NCBI RefSeq assembly: GCF_014306625.1 | Contig: NZ_JACRYL010000008.1 | Location: 165,415-229,414 of the forward strand | Source of the DNA: Pedobacter fastidiosus | GTDB taxonomy: Bacteria; Bacteroidota; Bacteroidia; Sphingobacteriales; Sphingobacteriaceae | DNA length: 64,000 nt | Direction of reading: 5' to 3' | The notes under the pieces: model-generated | What the model saw: only the letters and a program-made list of their open reading frames with translations | Database searches by the model: none | What the model was told of the DNA's origin: nothing | Program-made: the position numbers and the translations under genes | In this document: positions 18,600 to 26,647 of the stretch, piece by piece | Layout: every line of letters starts with the position of its first letter | Numbering within the stretch: the stretch's first letter is position 1

Positions 18600-19382
18600 A
18601 TGAAAATGACTCATTCTAAAATCATTGTTTTTATTACTGGTGCATTCGTAAGCAGCGACGGCTGGAACGACTGGAAAGAATACTTTGAGCAACAGGGCTA
18701 CAGAACGATTGCACCCGCCTGGCCATATAAAGATGCGCCAGCATGCACTTTGCGCCAAAGACACCCGGACGCGGAAGTAGCCTCCTTAAGGTTGACTGAC
18801 TTGATAGCTTATTTTATAGGCATTGTAGAAGCCTTGCCAGAAAAGCCCATCTTGATAGGGCACTCCATGGGCGGTCTTATAACGCAACTTCTGGTTCAAA
18901 AAGGGTTGGCTACAGCAGGTATTGCGATCCATTCTTTACAGCCTCAGGGCATTTTTACCTTTAAATTTTCATTTTACAAGGCCGGCTGGGCTGCACTCGG
19001 TTTTTTTACAGATGCAAAAAAAACTTTTTTAATGTCTTTTGCCCAATGGCAATATGCTTTTACCAATAGCATGTCTTACGAGGAACAGAAAGATGCTTAC
19101 TATAAGTTACTGATTCCGGAGTCGAAGCTAGTGGTAAGAGATGCAACTACAAGTGCTGCGAAAATAGATTTCACTCGCCCGCATGCACCGCTATTATTCC
19201 TATCGGGAAGTAACGATCACTTTATACCCGCATCGCTGAACTACACCAATTATAAAAAATATACGCATACGGGCTCAATAACCGATTATAAGGAATTTGT
19301 TGGTCGCAACCACTTTGTACTTGGGCAACCGGGATGGCAGGAGAACGCCAATTTTATATTGAAGTGGCTTAACGAATTATAA
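18600..19382 (+). CDS. Alpha/beta hydrolase (cytoplasmic)
   Basis: Hydrolase of 260 residues with GHSMGG nucleophile elbow, acid within SGSNDHFIP and catalytic His in VGRNHFVLG. An inserted cap follows the nucleophile strand. No signal peptide. Resembles uncharacterised 'alpha/beta hydrolase' proteins of Bacteroidota and Actinobacteria that act as esterases or lactonases; no substrate can be named. It starts 11 bp after the SDR stop, so it is in the same operon. Confidence 0.9.
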   Translation: MKMTHSKIIVFITGAFVSSDGWNDWKEYFEQQGYRTIAPAWPYKDAPACTLRQRHPDAEVASLRLTDLIAYFIGIVEALPEKPILIGHSMGGLITQLLVQKGLATAGIAIHSLQPQGIFTFKFSFYKAGWAALGFFTDAKKTFLMSFAQWQYAFTNSMSYEEQKDAYYKLLIPESKLVVRDATTSAAKIDFTRPHAPLLFLSGSNDHFIPASLNYTNYKKYTHTGSITDYKEFVGRNHFVLGQPGWQENANFILKWLNEL

Positions 19383-19397
19383 CCATATATAAAAAAC

Positions 19398-21182
19398 ATG
19401 AAAAATTTAATTATGATCGGCAGAAAGCTGTTATGCTTGCTGCTAATTTTAACTGCAATGGAGGTCAGGGCCCAGCAAAAGGCTGACCTAATTATCTATA
19501 ATGGAAAAATTGCCACAATGGCCAAGGAGGGAGAATTTAGACAAGCTATAGCCATAAAAAATGGTCTTATCCTCGCTACGGGCACCACAAAAACTATTCT
19601 CAAAACCTATCAATCTTCAGAAGCCAAATTGATTAATGCCGGAGGAAAAACCGTTATCCCCGGATTGAACGATAGTCACATGCATGCCATCCGCGAAGGA
19701 CTGAACTTCAATATGGAATTGAGATGGGACGGTGTAAAAACCTTAAAACGTGCTATGGAAATGCTGAAGGAGCAAGCTGCAAGAACACCACCGGGCGCTT
19801 GGATTAAGGTAGTTGGGGGCTGGAACGAATTCCAATTCGCAGAAAAAAGGCAACCTACAATTGATGAGATTAACGCAGCAGTTCCAGATAAGCCTGTATT
19901 CATAACCTACTTATATGGCAAGGCTTTTCTGAATAAAAAAGGTATTGAAGTGCTGGGCTATGATAAGAACACCAGTTATCCCGGAAGTGTTGTTGAGCTT
20001 GATAAAGATGGCAAGCCGACCGGATTACTTTACGCCAAAGAAACACCCATGGCCATTTATCGCACACTTGCGCTAACAGGCAAACTTACAGATGAAGAAA
20101 GAATAAACAGTTCAGCGCATTTCTACCGTGAGATTAACAGTTTTGGGATAACCAGCGTGGTTGATGCTGCTGGAGGTTCACAAAATTATGATGCAGATTA
20201 TCAGGCTTCTCTCGCATTAGCCAAAGCAGGAAAATTAACGGTAAGAACATCCTACTATTTATTCGCCCAGCAAAAAGGGAAAGAGTTTAGCGATTATGAA
20301 AAATGGATTGCACTCACCCATCCAAATCAAAATGACCATTTGTTAATGGCCAATGGATATACGCTAGAGGGTGCAGGCGAAAACCTGACTGCAACTGCTG
20401 CAGACTTCGAAAATTTTTTGGAACCTAGGATTGTGCTATCCCCAGATATGGAGACAGATCTGGAGCCCGTTATCCGTTTACTGGTTAAAAACCGCTGGCC
20501 TTTCCGGTTGCATGCTACGTATGGAGAATCTATAGACAGGATGCTAAACGTGTTTGAAAAGGTGAACAAAGATATCCCTTTCAACGGACTACGATGGTTT
20601 TTCGATCATGCAGAAACCATTACCGAACCAGAACTCTTGCGAGTAAAAGCTCTTGGTGGTGGTATTGCGGTACAGTTCCGAATGTATTTTCAAGGCGAAC
20701 TGTATACCAAAATGTATGGACAGCCAAAAACACAATTACCACCCATCAAAAAAATGCTAGAGATGGGCGTTCCGGTTGGAATGGGGACCGATGCTCCACG
20801 TATTTCTACCTACAACCCTTGGATGGCATTGCATTGGTTGCTTACAGGCAAAACCATTGGGGGTATGCAGTTCTGGCCGAAGGAAGAGGTCTTAGACAAA
20901 TTTACTGCACTGCAGTTATATACATCGGGTAGTGCATGGTGCTCTGGAGAAGAAAAACTGAAGGGTAAACTGATTGAGGGCATGTATGCCGATATGGTTA
21001 TTCTATCTGACGATTATTTTACCTCTGCTCCCGACAAAATTAAAAACATCACCGCAGTAATGACAATTGTCAATGGGAAAGTGGTTTATGCATCAGGTAA
21101 GTATGCCGCTCAAAGCCCTCCAATTCCTGAAGTGATCCCGGCATGGTCGCCTGTAAAATACTTCGGCGGTTATCAAAAATAA
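19398..21182 (+). CDS. Exported amidohydrolase of the YtcJ/Amidohydro_3 type
   Basis: Metal-dependent hydrolase of 594 residues with signal peptide (about 1-25, ending in VRAQQ). Metal ligands are visible: H-x-H in GLNDSHMHAI, a later His in FRLHATYGE, His in FFDHAETI, and Asp in MGTDAPRIS. The N-terminal beta-sandwich (DLIIYNGKIATM) and C-terminal IVNGKVVYASGK are typical of the YtcJ-like group, whose members cleave amides or N-formyl bonds in varied substrates. Third gene of the operon; probably periplasmic. Confidence 0.92.
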   Translation: MKNLIMIGRKLLCLLLILTAMEVRAQQKADLIIYNGKIATMAKEGEFRQAIAIKNGLILATGTTKTILKTYQSSEAKLINAGGKTVIPGLNDSHMHAIREGLNFNMELRWDGVKTLKRAMEMLKEQAARTPPGAWIKVVGGWNEFQFAEKRQPTIDEINAAVPDKPVFITYLYGKAFLNKKGIEVLGYDKNTSYPGSVVELDKDGKPTGLLYAKETPMAIYRTLALTGKLTDEERINSSAHFYREINSFGITSVVDAAGGSQNYDADYQASLALAKAGKLTVRTSYYLFAQQKGKEFSDYEKWIALTHPNQNDHLLMANGYTLEGAGENLTATAADFENFLEPRIVLSPDMETDLEPVIRLLVKNRWPFRLHATYGESIDRMLNVFEKVNKDIPFNGLRWFFDHAETITEPELLRVKALGGGIAVQFRMYFQGELYTKMYGQPKTQLPPIKKMLEMGVPVGMGTDAPRISTYNPWMALHWLLTGKTIGGMQFWPKEEVLDKFTALQLYTSGSAWCSGEEKLKGKLIEGMYADMVILSDDYFTSAPDKIKNITAVMTIVNGKVVYASGKYAAQSPPIPEVIPAWSPVKYFGGYQK

Positions 21183-21211
21183 AATCAACATAAATATTAA
21201 AAAAAATCAAT

Positions 21212-22216
21212 ATGAAAAAGTTATTAAAAAAATCTGGTTTAAGCCTATTGTTGCTGTTATTGTGCGGCATGGCATATGCTCAAATGCCAATGCCACCTGT
21301 TGTACCCATTTGGGATGCCAATAAAGTAACACTGGAACTGCAAAAGATCAGTACAGATATTTATGCCATTATTCCCACTACGGCCGGAACCGAAACCTCC
21401 AAAGGTACTCCTCAGGCCACTACTGGCGGATTTATTATCGGCGAAAAAGGCGTATTGCTTATAGAAGTGATGCTAACCAAGCGTCTTTACGATCAGGAAG
21501 TAAAATTGATCCGTTCGGTAACGAATAAACCTATCTTATTTGCGGTAAATACAAGCGATCATGGTGACCATTGCTTCGGAAATTATTTATTACCGGCTTC
21601 AACAATTATCATTCAAAATGAATTTGCCAAAGACAATCTGGAGAAAAACTACGAAGGCATAAAACAGTTCATGGTCGGTTTGTTTGGCACTGGCAGAGGA
21701 ATAGAAAATACAGTTTTTCGCCCTGCGGATATCGTTATTCCCAAAAACAGCAATTTAAAGGTTGATTTAGGTGGAGGCAAAATTGTAGAAATGCTTAATG
21801 TGGGAACGGCCCAATCTCCCGCAGATTTGTTTGTTTGGATGCCAAATCAAAAAGTTTTTTGGGCTGGAAATCCTTTCATCGCCGAAAGCCCTGCTATCCC
21901 TTGGTTGTTCGATGGTTTCTTTCTGGAGCCAGCCGCAAACCTTAAAAAGATGTATGACTTTTTACCGGAAGATGCCATTGTGATCCCTGGTCATGGTAGA
22001 ATCACCAACAAGGCTGGGATCAAATACACGATAGATTATGTTCAGGAACTTAAAAAAGAAGTAGAGGCGGCCGTAGATAAAGGCCTTAGCCTTGAGCAAA
22101 CCAAAGAAGTGGTTAAAATGAAAGAATATGACAAAGGCTATGTTTTGTTCAACTGGTTACACAGCAATTTTAATCTACCAAATGCTTACAAAGATATTAG
22201 CAACAATAAAAAATAA
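21212..22216 (+). CDS. Exported metallo-beta-lactamase-fold protein with incomplete metal site
   Basis: MBL-fold protein of 334 residues with a signal peptide (about 1-23, ending in AYAQ). The HxHxDH motif is altered to SDHGDH (Ser115 in place of the first His). The position of the next His ligand carries Gln201 (GTAQSPADL), and the bridging Asp is Asn220 (WAGNPF). Kept are His117, Asp119, His120 and His261 (PGHGRI). That set resembles a single second-site metal centre, so it may be a mono-zinc hydrolase or a non-catalytic fold member. The general shape (GGFIIGEKGVLLIE, then ...SDHGDHCFGN) resembles SoxH/quinoprotein-relay-like MBL proteins. Fourth gene of the operon. Confidence 0.9.
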   Translation: MKKLLKKSGLSLLLLLLCGMAYAQMPMPPVVPIWDANKVTLELQKISTDIYAIIPTTAGTETSKGTPQATTGGFIIGEKGVLLIEVMLTKRLYDQEVKLIRSVTNKPILFAVNTSDHGDHCFGNYLLPASTIIIQNEFAKDNLEKNYEGIKQFMVGLFGTGRGIENTVFRPADIVIPKNSNLKVDLGGGKIVEMLNVGTAQSPADLFVWMPNQKVFWAGNPFIAESPAIPWLFDGFFLEPAANLKKMYDFLPEDAIVIPGHGRITNKAGIKYTIDYVQELKKEVEAAVDKGLSLEQTKEVVKMKEYDKGYVLFNWLHSNFNLPNAYKDISNNKK

Positions 22217-22242
22217 TATACAAATCAAAAACAATAAAAATC

Positions 22243-23163
22243 ATGAAAACAAAAATCAAAAACCTAATTGTTACAATGCTGTTTACTGCCTTTATTGGCA
22301 ACGTTATGGCTGCCATTCCCACTAACCCACCATCTAATTTCAAACATCAGTATGCAACTGTGAACGGTGTTAAACTCCACTATGTAATTGGAGGCAAGGG
22401 CGCACCATTACTGCTTGTACATGGTTTCGGTCAGAACTGGTACATGTGGAACAGATTATTGCCAGAACTTTCTAAACATTTTACAGTAATTGCTCCAGAT
22501 ATGCGGGGTGTGGGCGAATCTGGAAAAACAAAAGGTGGTTATGATAAAAAGAACATGGCCGTGGATATGCATGAGCTTATGAAGAAACTAGGCTATAAAA
22601 ACATAAACCTTGCCGGCCATGATATTGGCTTAATGGTTGCCTACGCCTATGCAGCACAGTTTCCGACAGAAGTTAAAAAAATGGCATTAATGGATGCCTT
22701 ATTGCCAGGAATTGAACCCGTATGGAGCCAAGTAAAGGCGCAAGCCTGGTGGTTTGGTTTTTTTGCACAGCCCCATGCTGGGGAATTGGTTTCGGGTAAA
22801 GTAGGGCTGTTTTTAACAGATTTCTGGCCGGTTGTTGGTTTTCAAAAAAATGCTTTCACTGTTGCTGAACGTAATGAATTTATTCGTGCCTATTCTGTAC
22901 CAGGCGCAACAACTGGTGCTTTTCATTGGTTTGGATATTTCGATCAGGATGCTAAAGACAATATGATTTTTGCCAAGCGCAAACTACCTATGCCCGTATT
23001 AGCTATGGGCTCAGATCATTTTGCCGCACCGTTCCTTGCAACACACACTAAATTGGTAGCGGATAATGTAGTGGAATCTGTGATTAAAGATTCGGGACAT
23101 TGGGTTGTACAGGAAAATACCGCACAGGTTCAAAAGGATCTTTTGAACTTCTTTTTAAAATAA
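22243..23163 (+). CDS. Exported epoxide hydrolase/dehalogenase-like alpha/beta hydrolase
   Basis: Hydrolase of 306 residues with signal peptide (about 1-25, VMAAIP). The nucleophile elbow GHDIG carries Asp rather than Ser, as in epoxide hydrolases and haloalkane/haloacetate dehalogenases. The oxyanion motif is HGFG, catalytic His is in DSGHWVVQE, and the cap contains many aromatic residues (AWWFGFF, FHWFGYF). An ester-alkyl-enzyme mechanism is expected from the family; the substrate is unknown. Last gene of the operon, closed by a strong terminator 30 bp downstream. Confidence 0.92.
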   Translation: MKTKIKNLIVTMLFTAFIGNVMAAIPTNPPSNFKHQYATVNGVKLHYVIGGKGAPLLLVHGFGQNWYMWNRLLPELSKHFTVIAPDMRGVGESGKTKGGYDKKNMAVDMHELMKKLGYKNINLAGHDIGLMVAYAYAAQFPTEVKKMALMDALLPGIEPVWSQVKAQAWWFGFFAQPHAGELVSGKVGLFLTDFWPVVGFQKNAFTVAERNEFIRAYSVPGATTGAFHWFGYFDQDAKDNMIFAKRKLPMPVLAMGSDHFAAPFLATHTKLVADNVVESVIKDSGHWVVQENTAQVQKDLLNFFLK

Positions 23164-23193
23164 TAGAGGAAGTTCCAGTATTCTAGTTCAACA

Positions 23194-23227
23194 AAGCATT
23201 CTACATAAACTGTAGGATGCTTTTGTT
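23194..23227 (+). terminator. Rho-independent terminator of the hydrolase operon
   Basis: Stem AAAGCATTCTACA / TGTAGGATGCTTT with one bulge, loop TAAAC, followed by TTTTGTTTATTT. Position directly after the last operon gene. Confidence 0.85.
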
Positions 23228-23251
23228 TATTTAATTGCGACTTAGCCGTGG

Positions 23252-23267
23252 CAACGTAATATCGTTG
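23252..23267. promoter_or_regulatory. Perfect enhancer-like repeat upstream of TPR kinase
   Basis: CAACGTAATATCGTTG, a perfect CAACG-N6-CGTTG inverted repeat differing from the copy at 17652 at a single spacer base. It lies 164 bp upstream of the kinase start codon and about 85 bp before a weak -24/-12-like element. Confidence 0.6.
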
Positions 23268-23352
23268 AAGCACAAAATATCAGCTTTTGCAGATAAGCCA
23301 AAACAAGCTGATTATCAGTTAATTAAAATAATTTTAACCAATACAATTAATA

Positions 23353-23368
23353 TGGATTAACATTTGTC
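23353..23368 (+). promoter_or_regulatory. Weak -24/-12-like element before TPR kinase
   Basis: TGGATTAACATTTGTC keeps TGG-N8-TTG but has GT for GC at -12. The leader to the ATG would be about 52 nt. Listed only because a perfect enhancer-like site lies upstream. Confidence 0.3.
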
Positions 23369-23430
23369 TTTAGTGGAGAAGCCAAAATGATTAAAGCTGA
23401 CTTTTTCTTATCCACCAAATCCAAATTATT

Positions 23431-25647
23431 ATGAATAAACTCTTTCTAATAACGGTCTTCACCTTGTTTTGGCTGGTGCGAGTATCTGCTCAGCAACCGA
23501 AGCAAAAGTTACTGCAGCTACTTGAGAAAAGCAAACCGGACTCCAACCAACTTAAAATTTTAAATGACCTGGGTGAATTCTACAAAACTAGGCGCCACGG
23601 AAAAAACGCAGCGGATCTGGATTCTGCCAAAACCTATTTTCTAAAAGCATTAGCACTTAGCCATTTGGTAAAAGACGAATCCAAGTGTGGGAAAGGAACA
23701 ATCTGGATGAATTTGGGTGAAATTGAAATAGACAATCGCAACATTCCTAATGGAAAAGCCTGGTTTATGAAAAGTGTTAAACTCTTTCAGGACAAGGGCA
23801 ATCTTGAGTATGAGGCCAAAACCTATGAAAGACTTGGGAGCTATTTGAGGGATCTCACCAAAGAAGGAATAAATGTGGCAGAATATTATAAGCGGGCAAT
23901 CACAATTTTTCAAAAATTACATAATACAGATAAGGTAATTTTGCTCAGTTTTATGATGGCGGCGGATAAAATGTATTTGGGCAAACCGGATTTGGCAGAG
24001 AAAGAATGTGCTGAATTGATTGTTAAATACAAAAACACACGTTTTAAAAACTTAGAAATGGCTTATTACCTGATTTCATTTCTAAGCCGATATAATGGGA
24101 ACTTAAACAAAGCATTATCCTTTGCTTTAGGCGGTGTACGCAGGATGAGTCTCACCAATGATACCTCCAAAGCAGAAACTTTATATGGTGAGCTGGCACA
24201 AGTGTACCAGGCTACTGGGGATATAGACAATAGCATTTATTATTATAAAAAAACAATTTTCATTCGGGAGAAAATCCATGCCAGGCAACAATTTATTTTC
24301 AGAACAGCGGGCTTTGTAATTCAGCAACTGATTACAAAAAACAAGGCTGCTGAGGGTTTGAAATATATTATCGGACTCGAAAAAAAACACCCACCAGATA
24401 GCGAATACGAAGCCGCAATTGTTGCGCAGATAGAGGGATATTGTTATGAGGCATTAGGTATGTTTAATTCCGCTGAAAAAGCTTATCTGATAATGATTAA
24501 AGGACTTGGTAGAGACTCCAGTGAAATAGGTAAAATTGCTCATTTGGATATTGCAAAATTTTACGGGGAGCAGAAGAAATTTAAACAGGCCGCTTTTTAT
24601 TCCGTTAATATTAGGGTTGGCGATGCCCTGGTGTTGAAAGATCTTGAACTGCTCCGCTTTAAAATCGATTCAGCAGGTGGTGCATTCCGCTCTGCAATCA
24701 ATCATTACCAAAGGTTTAAAGTAATCAATGATTCGATTTTTACGATTTCAAAAACCAGGCAAATCCAGCAACTGCAGATCGAATATGAAACAGAAAAAAA
24801 AGATAAAGACATTAAAATCCTTCGAAGCGACAGTTTGATTCAGCTAGCAACGATCCAAAAAGCAAATAGCATTAGAAATTTGACTTTGGCCGGTGTAGCC
24901 ATCTTGGTTTTATTTCTGGTGTTGCTTTACAAAAGCTATCGTTTTAAACAAAGGAAAAATGAATCCCTAAATATTTTGGTTAGAGAAAAGGATGACTTAT
25001 TGATAGAAAAAGACAGTTTACTTGTTGAAAAGCAGTGGCTTCTGAAAGAGATTCATCACCGGGTTAAAAACAACCTGCAGATTGTTATGGGCTTACTACA
25101 GCGTCAATCGACATATATAGATAACAGTATCGCCCTCTCTGCCATCCAGAATAGTGAGAATAGAATGCGCTCCATTGCGCTCATTCACCAGAAGCTCTAC
25201 CAATCAGAAGGTTTAAACCTGATCAGTATGCCTGAATATATTGATGAACTGATCCAGCATCTAAAAGATAGTTTTGACTTGGGTACGAGGATAAATTTCG
25301 ACAAAATTGTAGATCCAATTTCATTGGATGTGTCGCAGGCTGTACCCCTTGGGCTGATTCTAAACGAGGCGATCACTAATGCAATCAAATATGGCTACCC
25401 AGATCAGTCACCGGGCATTATTCATGTTTATTTACGAGGGAAGAAGGACGAAAAAAACACACTTCATATACAGGATAATGGTATGGGCCTGCCAAAAGGT
25501 TTTAATCTGGAAAAGATAGATTCTATGGGCATAAACTTGATGAAAGGATTGAGCAAGCAACTTTGCGGAACTTTCGAAATTGTTGAAGGTGACGGTCTGC
25601 TGATCAAAATCAGCTTTAAAACGGAGACTTTTATGGCTTCTTCTTAA
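23431..25647 (+). CDS. TPR-linked HisKA_2 sensor histidine kinase
   Basis: Fourth full-length TPR kinase, 738 residues and the only one on the plus strand. Signal peptide (about 1-21, VRVSAQQ), degenerate TPR array (about 30-450), transmembrane helix (LTLAGVAILVLFLVLLY, near 488-504), a coiled coil with the doubled heptad LLIEKDSLLVEKQWLL, HisKA_2 box [11 protein letters not shown] (His543) and HATPase NEAITNAIKYGY, DNGMGLP. Its core is closest by eye to the kinase at 314-2584 (shared [20 protein letters not shown]). No receiver gene is adjacent, so it must use one of the two NtrC-type regulators or a distant one. Confidence 0.93.
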   Translation: MNKLFLITVFTLFWLVRVSAQQPKQKLLQLLEKSKPDSNQLKILNDLGEFYKTRRHGKNAADLDSAKTYFLKALALSHLVKDESKCGKGTIWMNLGEIEIDNRNIPNGKAWFMKSVKLFQDKGNLEYEAKTYERLGSYLRDLTKEGINVAEYYKRAITIFQKLHNTDKVILLSFMMAADKMYLGKPDLAEKECAELIVKYKNTRFKNLEMAYYLISFLSRYNGNLNKALSFALGGVRRMSLTNDTSKAETLYGELAQVYQATGDIDNSIYYYKKTIFIREKIHARQQFIFRTAGFVIQQLITKNKAAEGLKYIIGLEKKHPPDSEYEAAIVAQIEGYCYEALGMFNSAEKAYLIMIKGLGRDSSEIGKIAHLDIAKFYGEQKKFKQAAFYSVNIRVGDALVLKDLELLRFKIDSAGGAFRSAINHYQRFKVINDSIFTISKTRQIQQLQIEYETEKKDKDIKILRSDSLIQLATIQKANSIRNLTLAGVAILVLFLVLLYKSYRFKQRKNESLNILVREKDDLLIEKDSLLVEKQWLLKEIHHRVKNNLQIVMGLLQRQSTYIDNSIALSAIQNSENRMRSIALIHQKLYQSEGLNLISMPEYIDELIQHLKDSFDLGTRINFDKIVDPISLDVSQAVPLGLILNEAITNAIKYGYPDQSPGIIHVYLRGKKDEKNTLHIQDNGMGLPKGFNLEKIDSMGINLMKGLSKQLCGTFEIVEGDGLLIKISFKTETFMASS

Positions 25648-25706
25648 ACCGCCACCTTACACCAAAAAAATTGCATTTAAAATAATTCGACTCTTAAAGA
25701 ATATTT

Positions 25707-26549
25707 TTATTGAGGAAAATCTGTTGAAATGCTCACCGCTTCGTATTCTTTCATCTCTGCTTGTAACATGCTTATCTTATAGTTGGCATATTGCACAGCA
25801 TCTGATCCCAATAACAAACGAAGTGGCGGCTTAGCCAAAAGTGCGGTATTAAAAATTACCTCTGCTGCCTTCTCTGGATCTCCTGGTTGCGAGCCGGGAA
25901 TCTCGTGGGCATGCTTGCGCTTTATCTCTGTAATTTCAGTATAGGCCTCAACAATCTGCTTCGGTAAGATAACCGATCCTGCATTGAGAAAATTGGTTCG
26001 AAAATAACCAGGTTCTATAATTGTAACCTGTATCCCAAAAGGCTGAACTTCTTGAGCCAATGCTTCTGAGAGCCCTTCAACGGCAAATTTAGTAGCACAA
26101 TAAATTCCCCACCCAGCACCTGCAATCAATCCGAATACAGAGGAAATGTTGAAAATGTGTCCAGAATTCGCTTTTCGCATAAAGGGCAAAACTGCCCTCG
26201 TTACACTTAATAAACCAAATACATTCACATCGAAATTATCTTGAACCTCTTCTTTTGAAGATTCCTCGATACCACCCAATAAGCCATAACCGGCATTATT
26301 GACTAAAACATCAATCCTGCCAAATTTTTCAATAGCCTTAAGTACGCCTTTAACAATGCTTTCTTCATTTTTGAGATCCATCTGTATGGGTAAGAAACGC
26401 CCTTTATCAGCTTCCAAATCCAAAATAGAGGACATGTTGCTTCGGGAAGCGGCAACAACATTGTCGCCAGCAGCCAACACTTTTTTAACCAGTTCAAGGC
26501 CAATGCCTTGTGAGGTTCCGGTAACGAACCATGTTTTTGTATTATTCAT
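25707..26549 (-). CDS. Short-chain dehydrogenase/reductase
   Basis: SDR of 280 residues from ATG 26549, chosen because the glycine motif TGTSQGIG then lies at the usual distance from the start. Catalytic Tyr/Lys in YCATKFAVEGLS, and an extended C-terminus with RKHAHEIPGSQPGDPEKAA. This is the branch often annotated 'oxidoreductase, SDR family' acting on ketones or steroids; substrate unknown. It converges with the kinase at 23431-25647. A GG-N10-GC element lies upstream (26584-26599) but no enhancer-like repeat was seen near it. Confidence 0.92.
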   Translation of the reverse strand: MNNTKTWFVTGTSQGIGLELVKKVLAAGDNVVAASRSNMSSILDLEADKGRFLPIQMDLKNEESIVKGVLKAIEKFGRIDVLVNNAGYGLLGGIEESSKEEVQDNFDVNVFGLLSVTRAVLPFMRKANSGHIFNISSVFGLIAGAGWGIYCATKFAVEGLSEALAQEVQPFGIQVTIIEPGYFRTNFLNAGSVILPKQIVEAYTEITEIKRKHAHEIPGSQPGDPEKAAEVIFNTALLAKPPLRLLLGSDAVQYANYKISMLQAEMKEYEAVSISTDFPQ

Positions 26550-26583
26550 TTTTTTTATGTTTTTAATGTGATTCAATCTTCGA

Positions 26584-26599
26584 GGCTTAAACACGTCCA
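26584..26599 (-). promoter_or_regulatory. Weak -24/-12-like element before SDR gene
   Basis: Minus strand TGGACGTGTTTAAGCC has correctly spaced GG and GC but AAGC for TTGC. No enhancer-like site is nearby, so chance is a real alternative. Confidence 0.3.
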
Positions 26600-26647
26600 C
26601 TATTCAACAGGCCTTTATTGATGCTTATCAATAGGATGAGCTCTACC

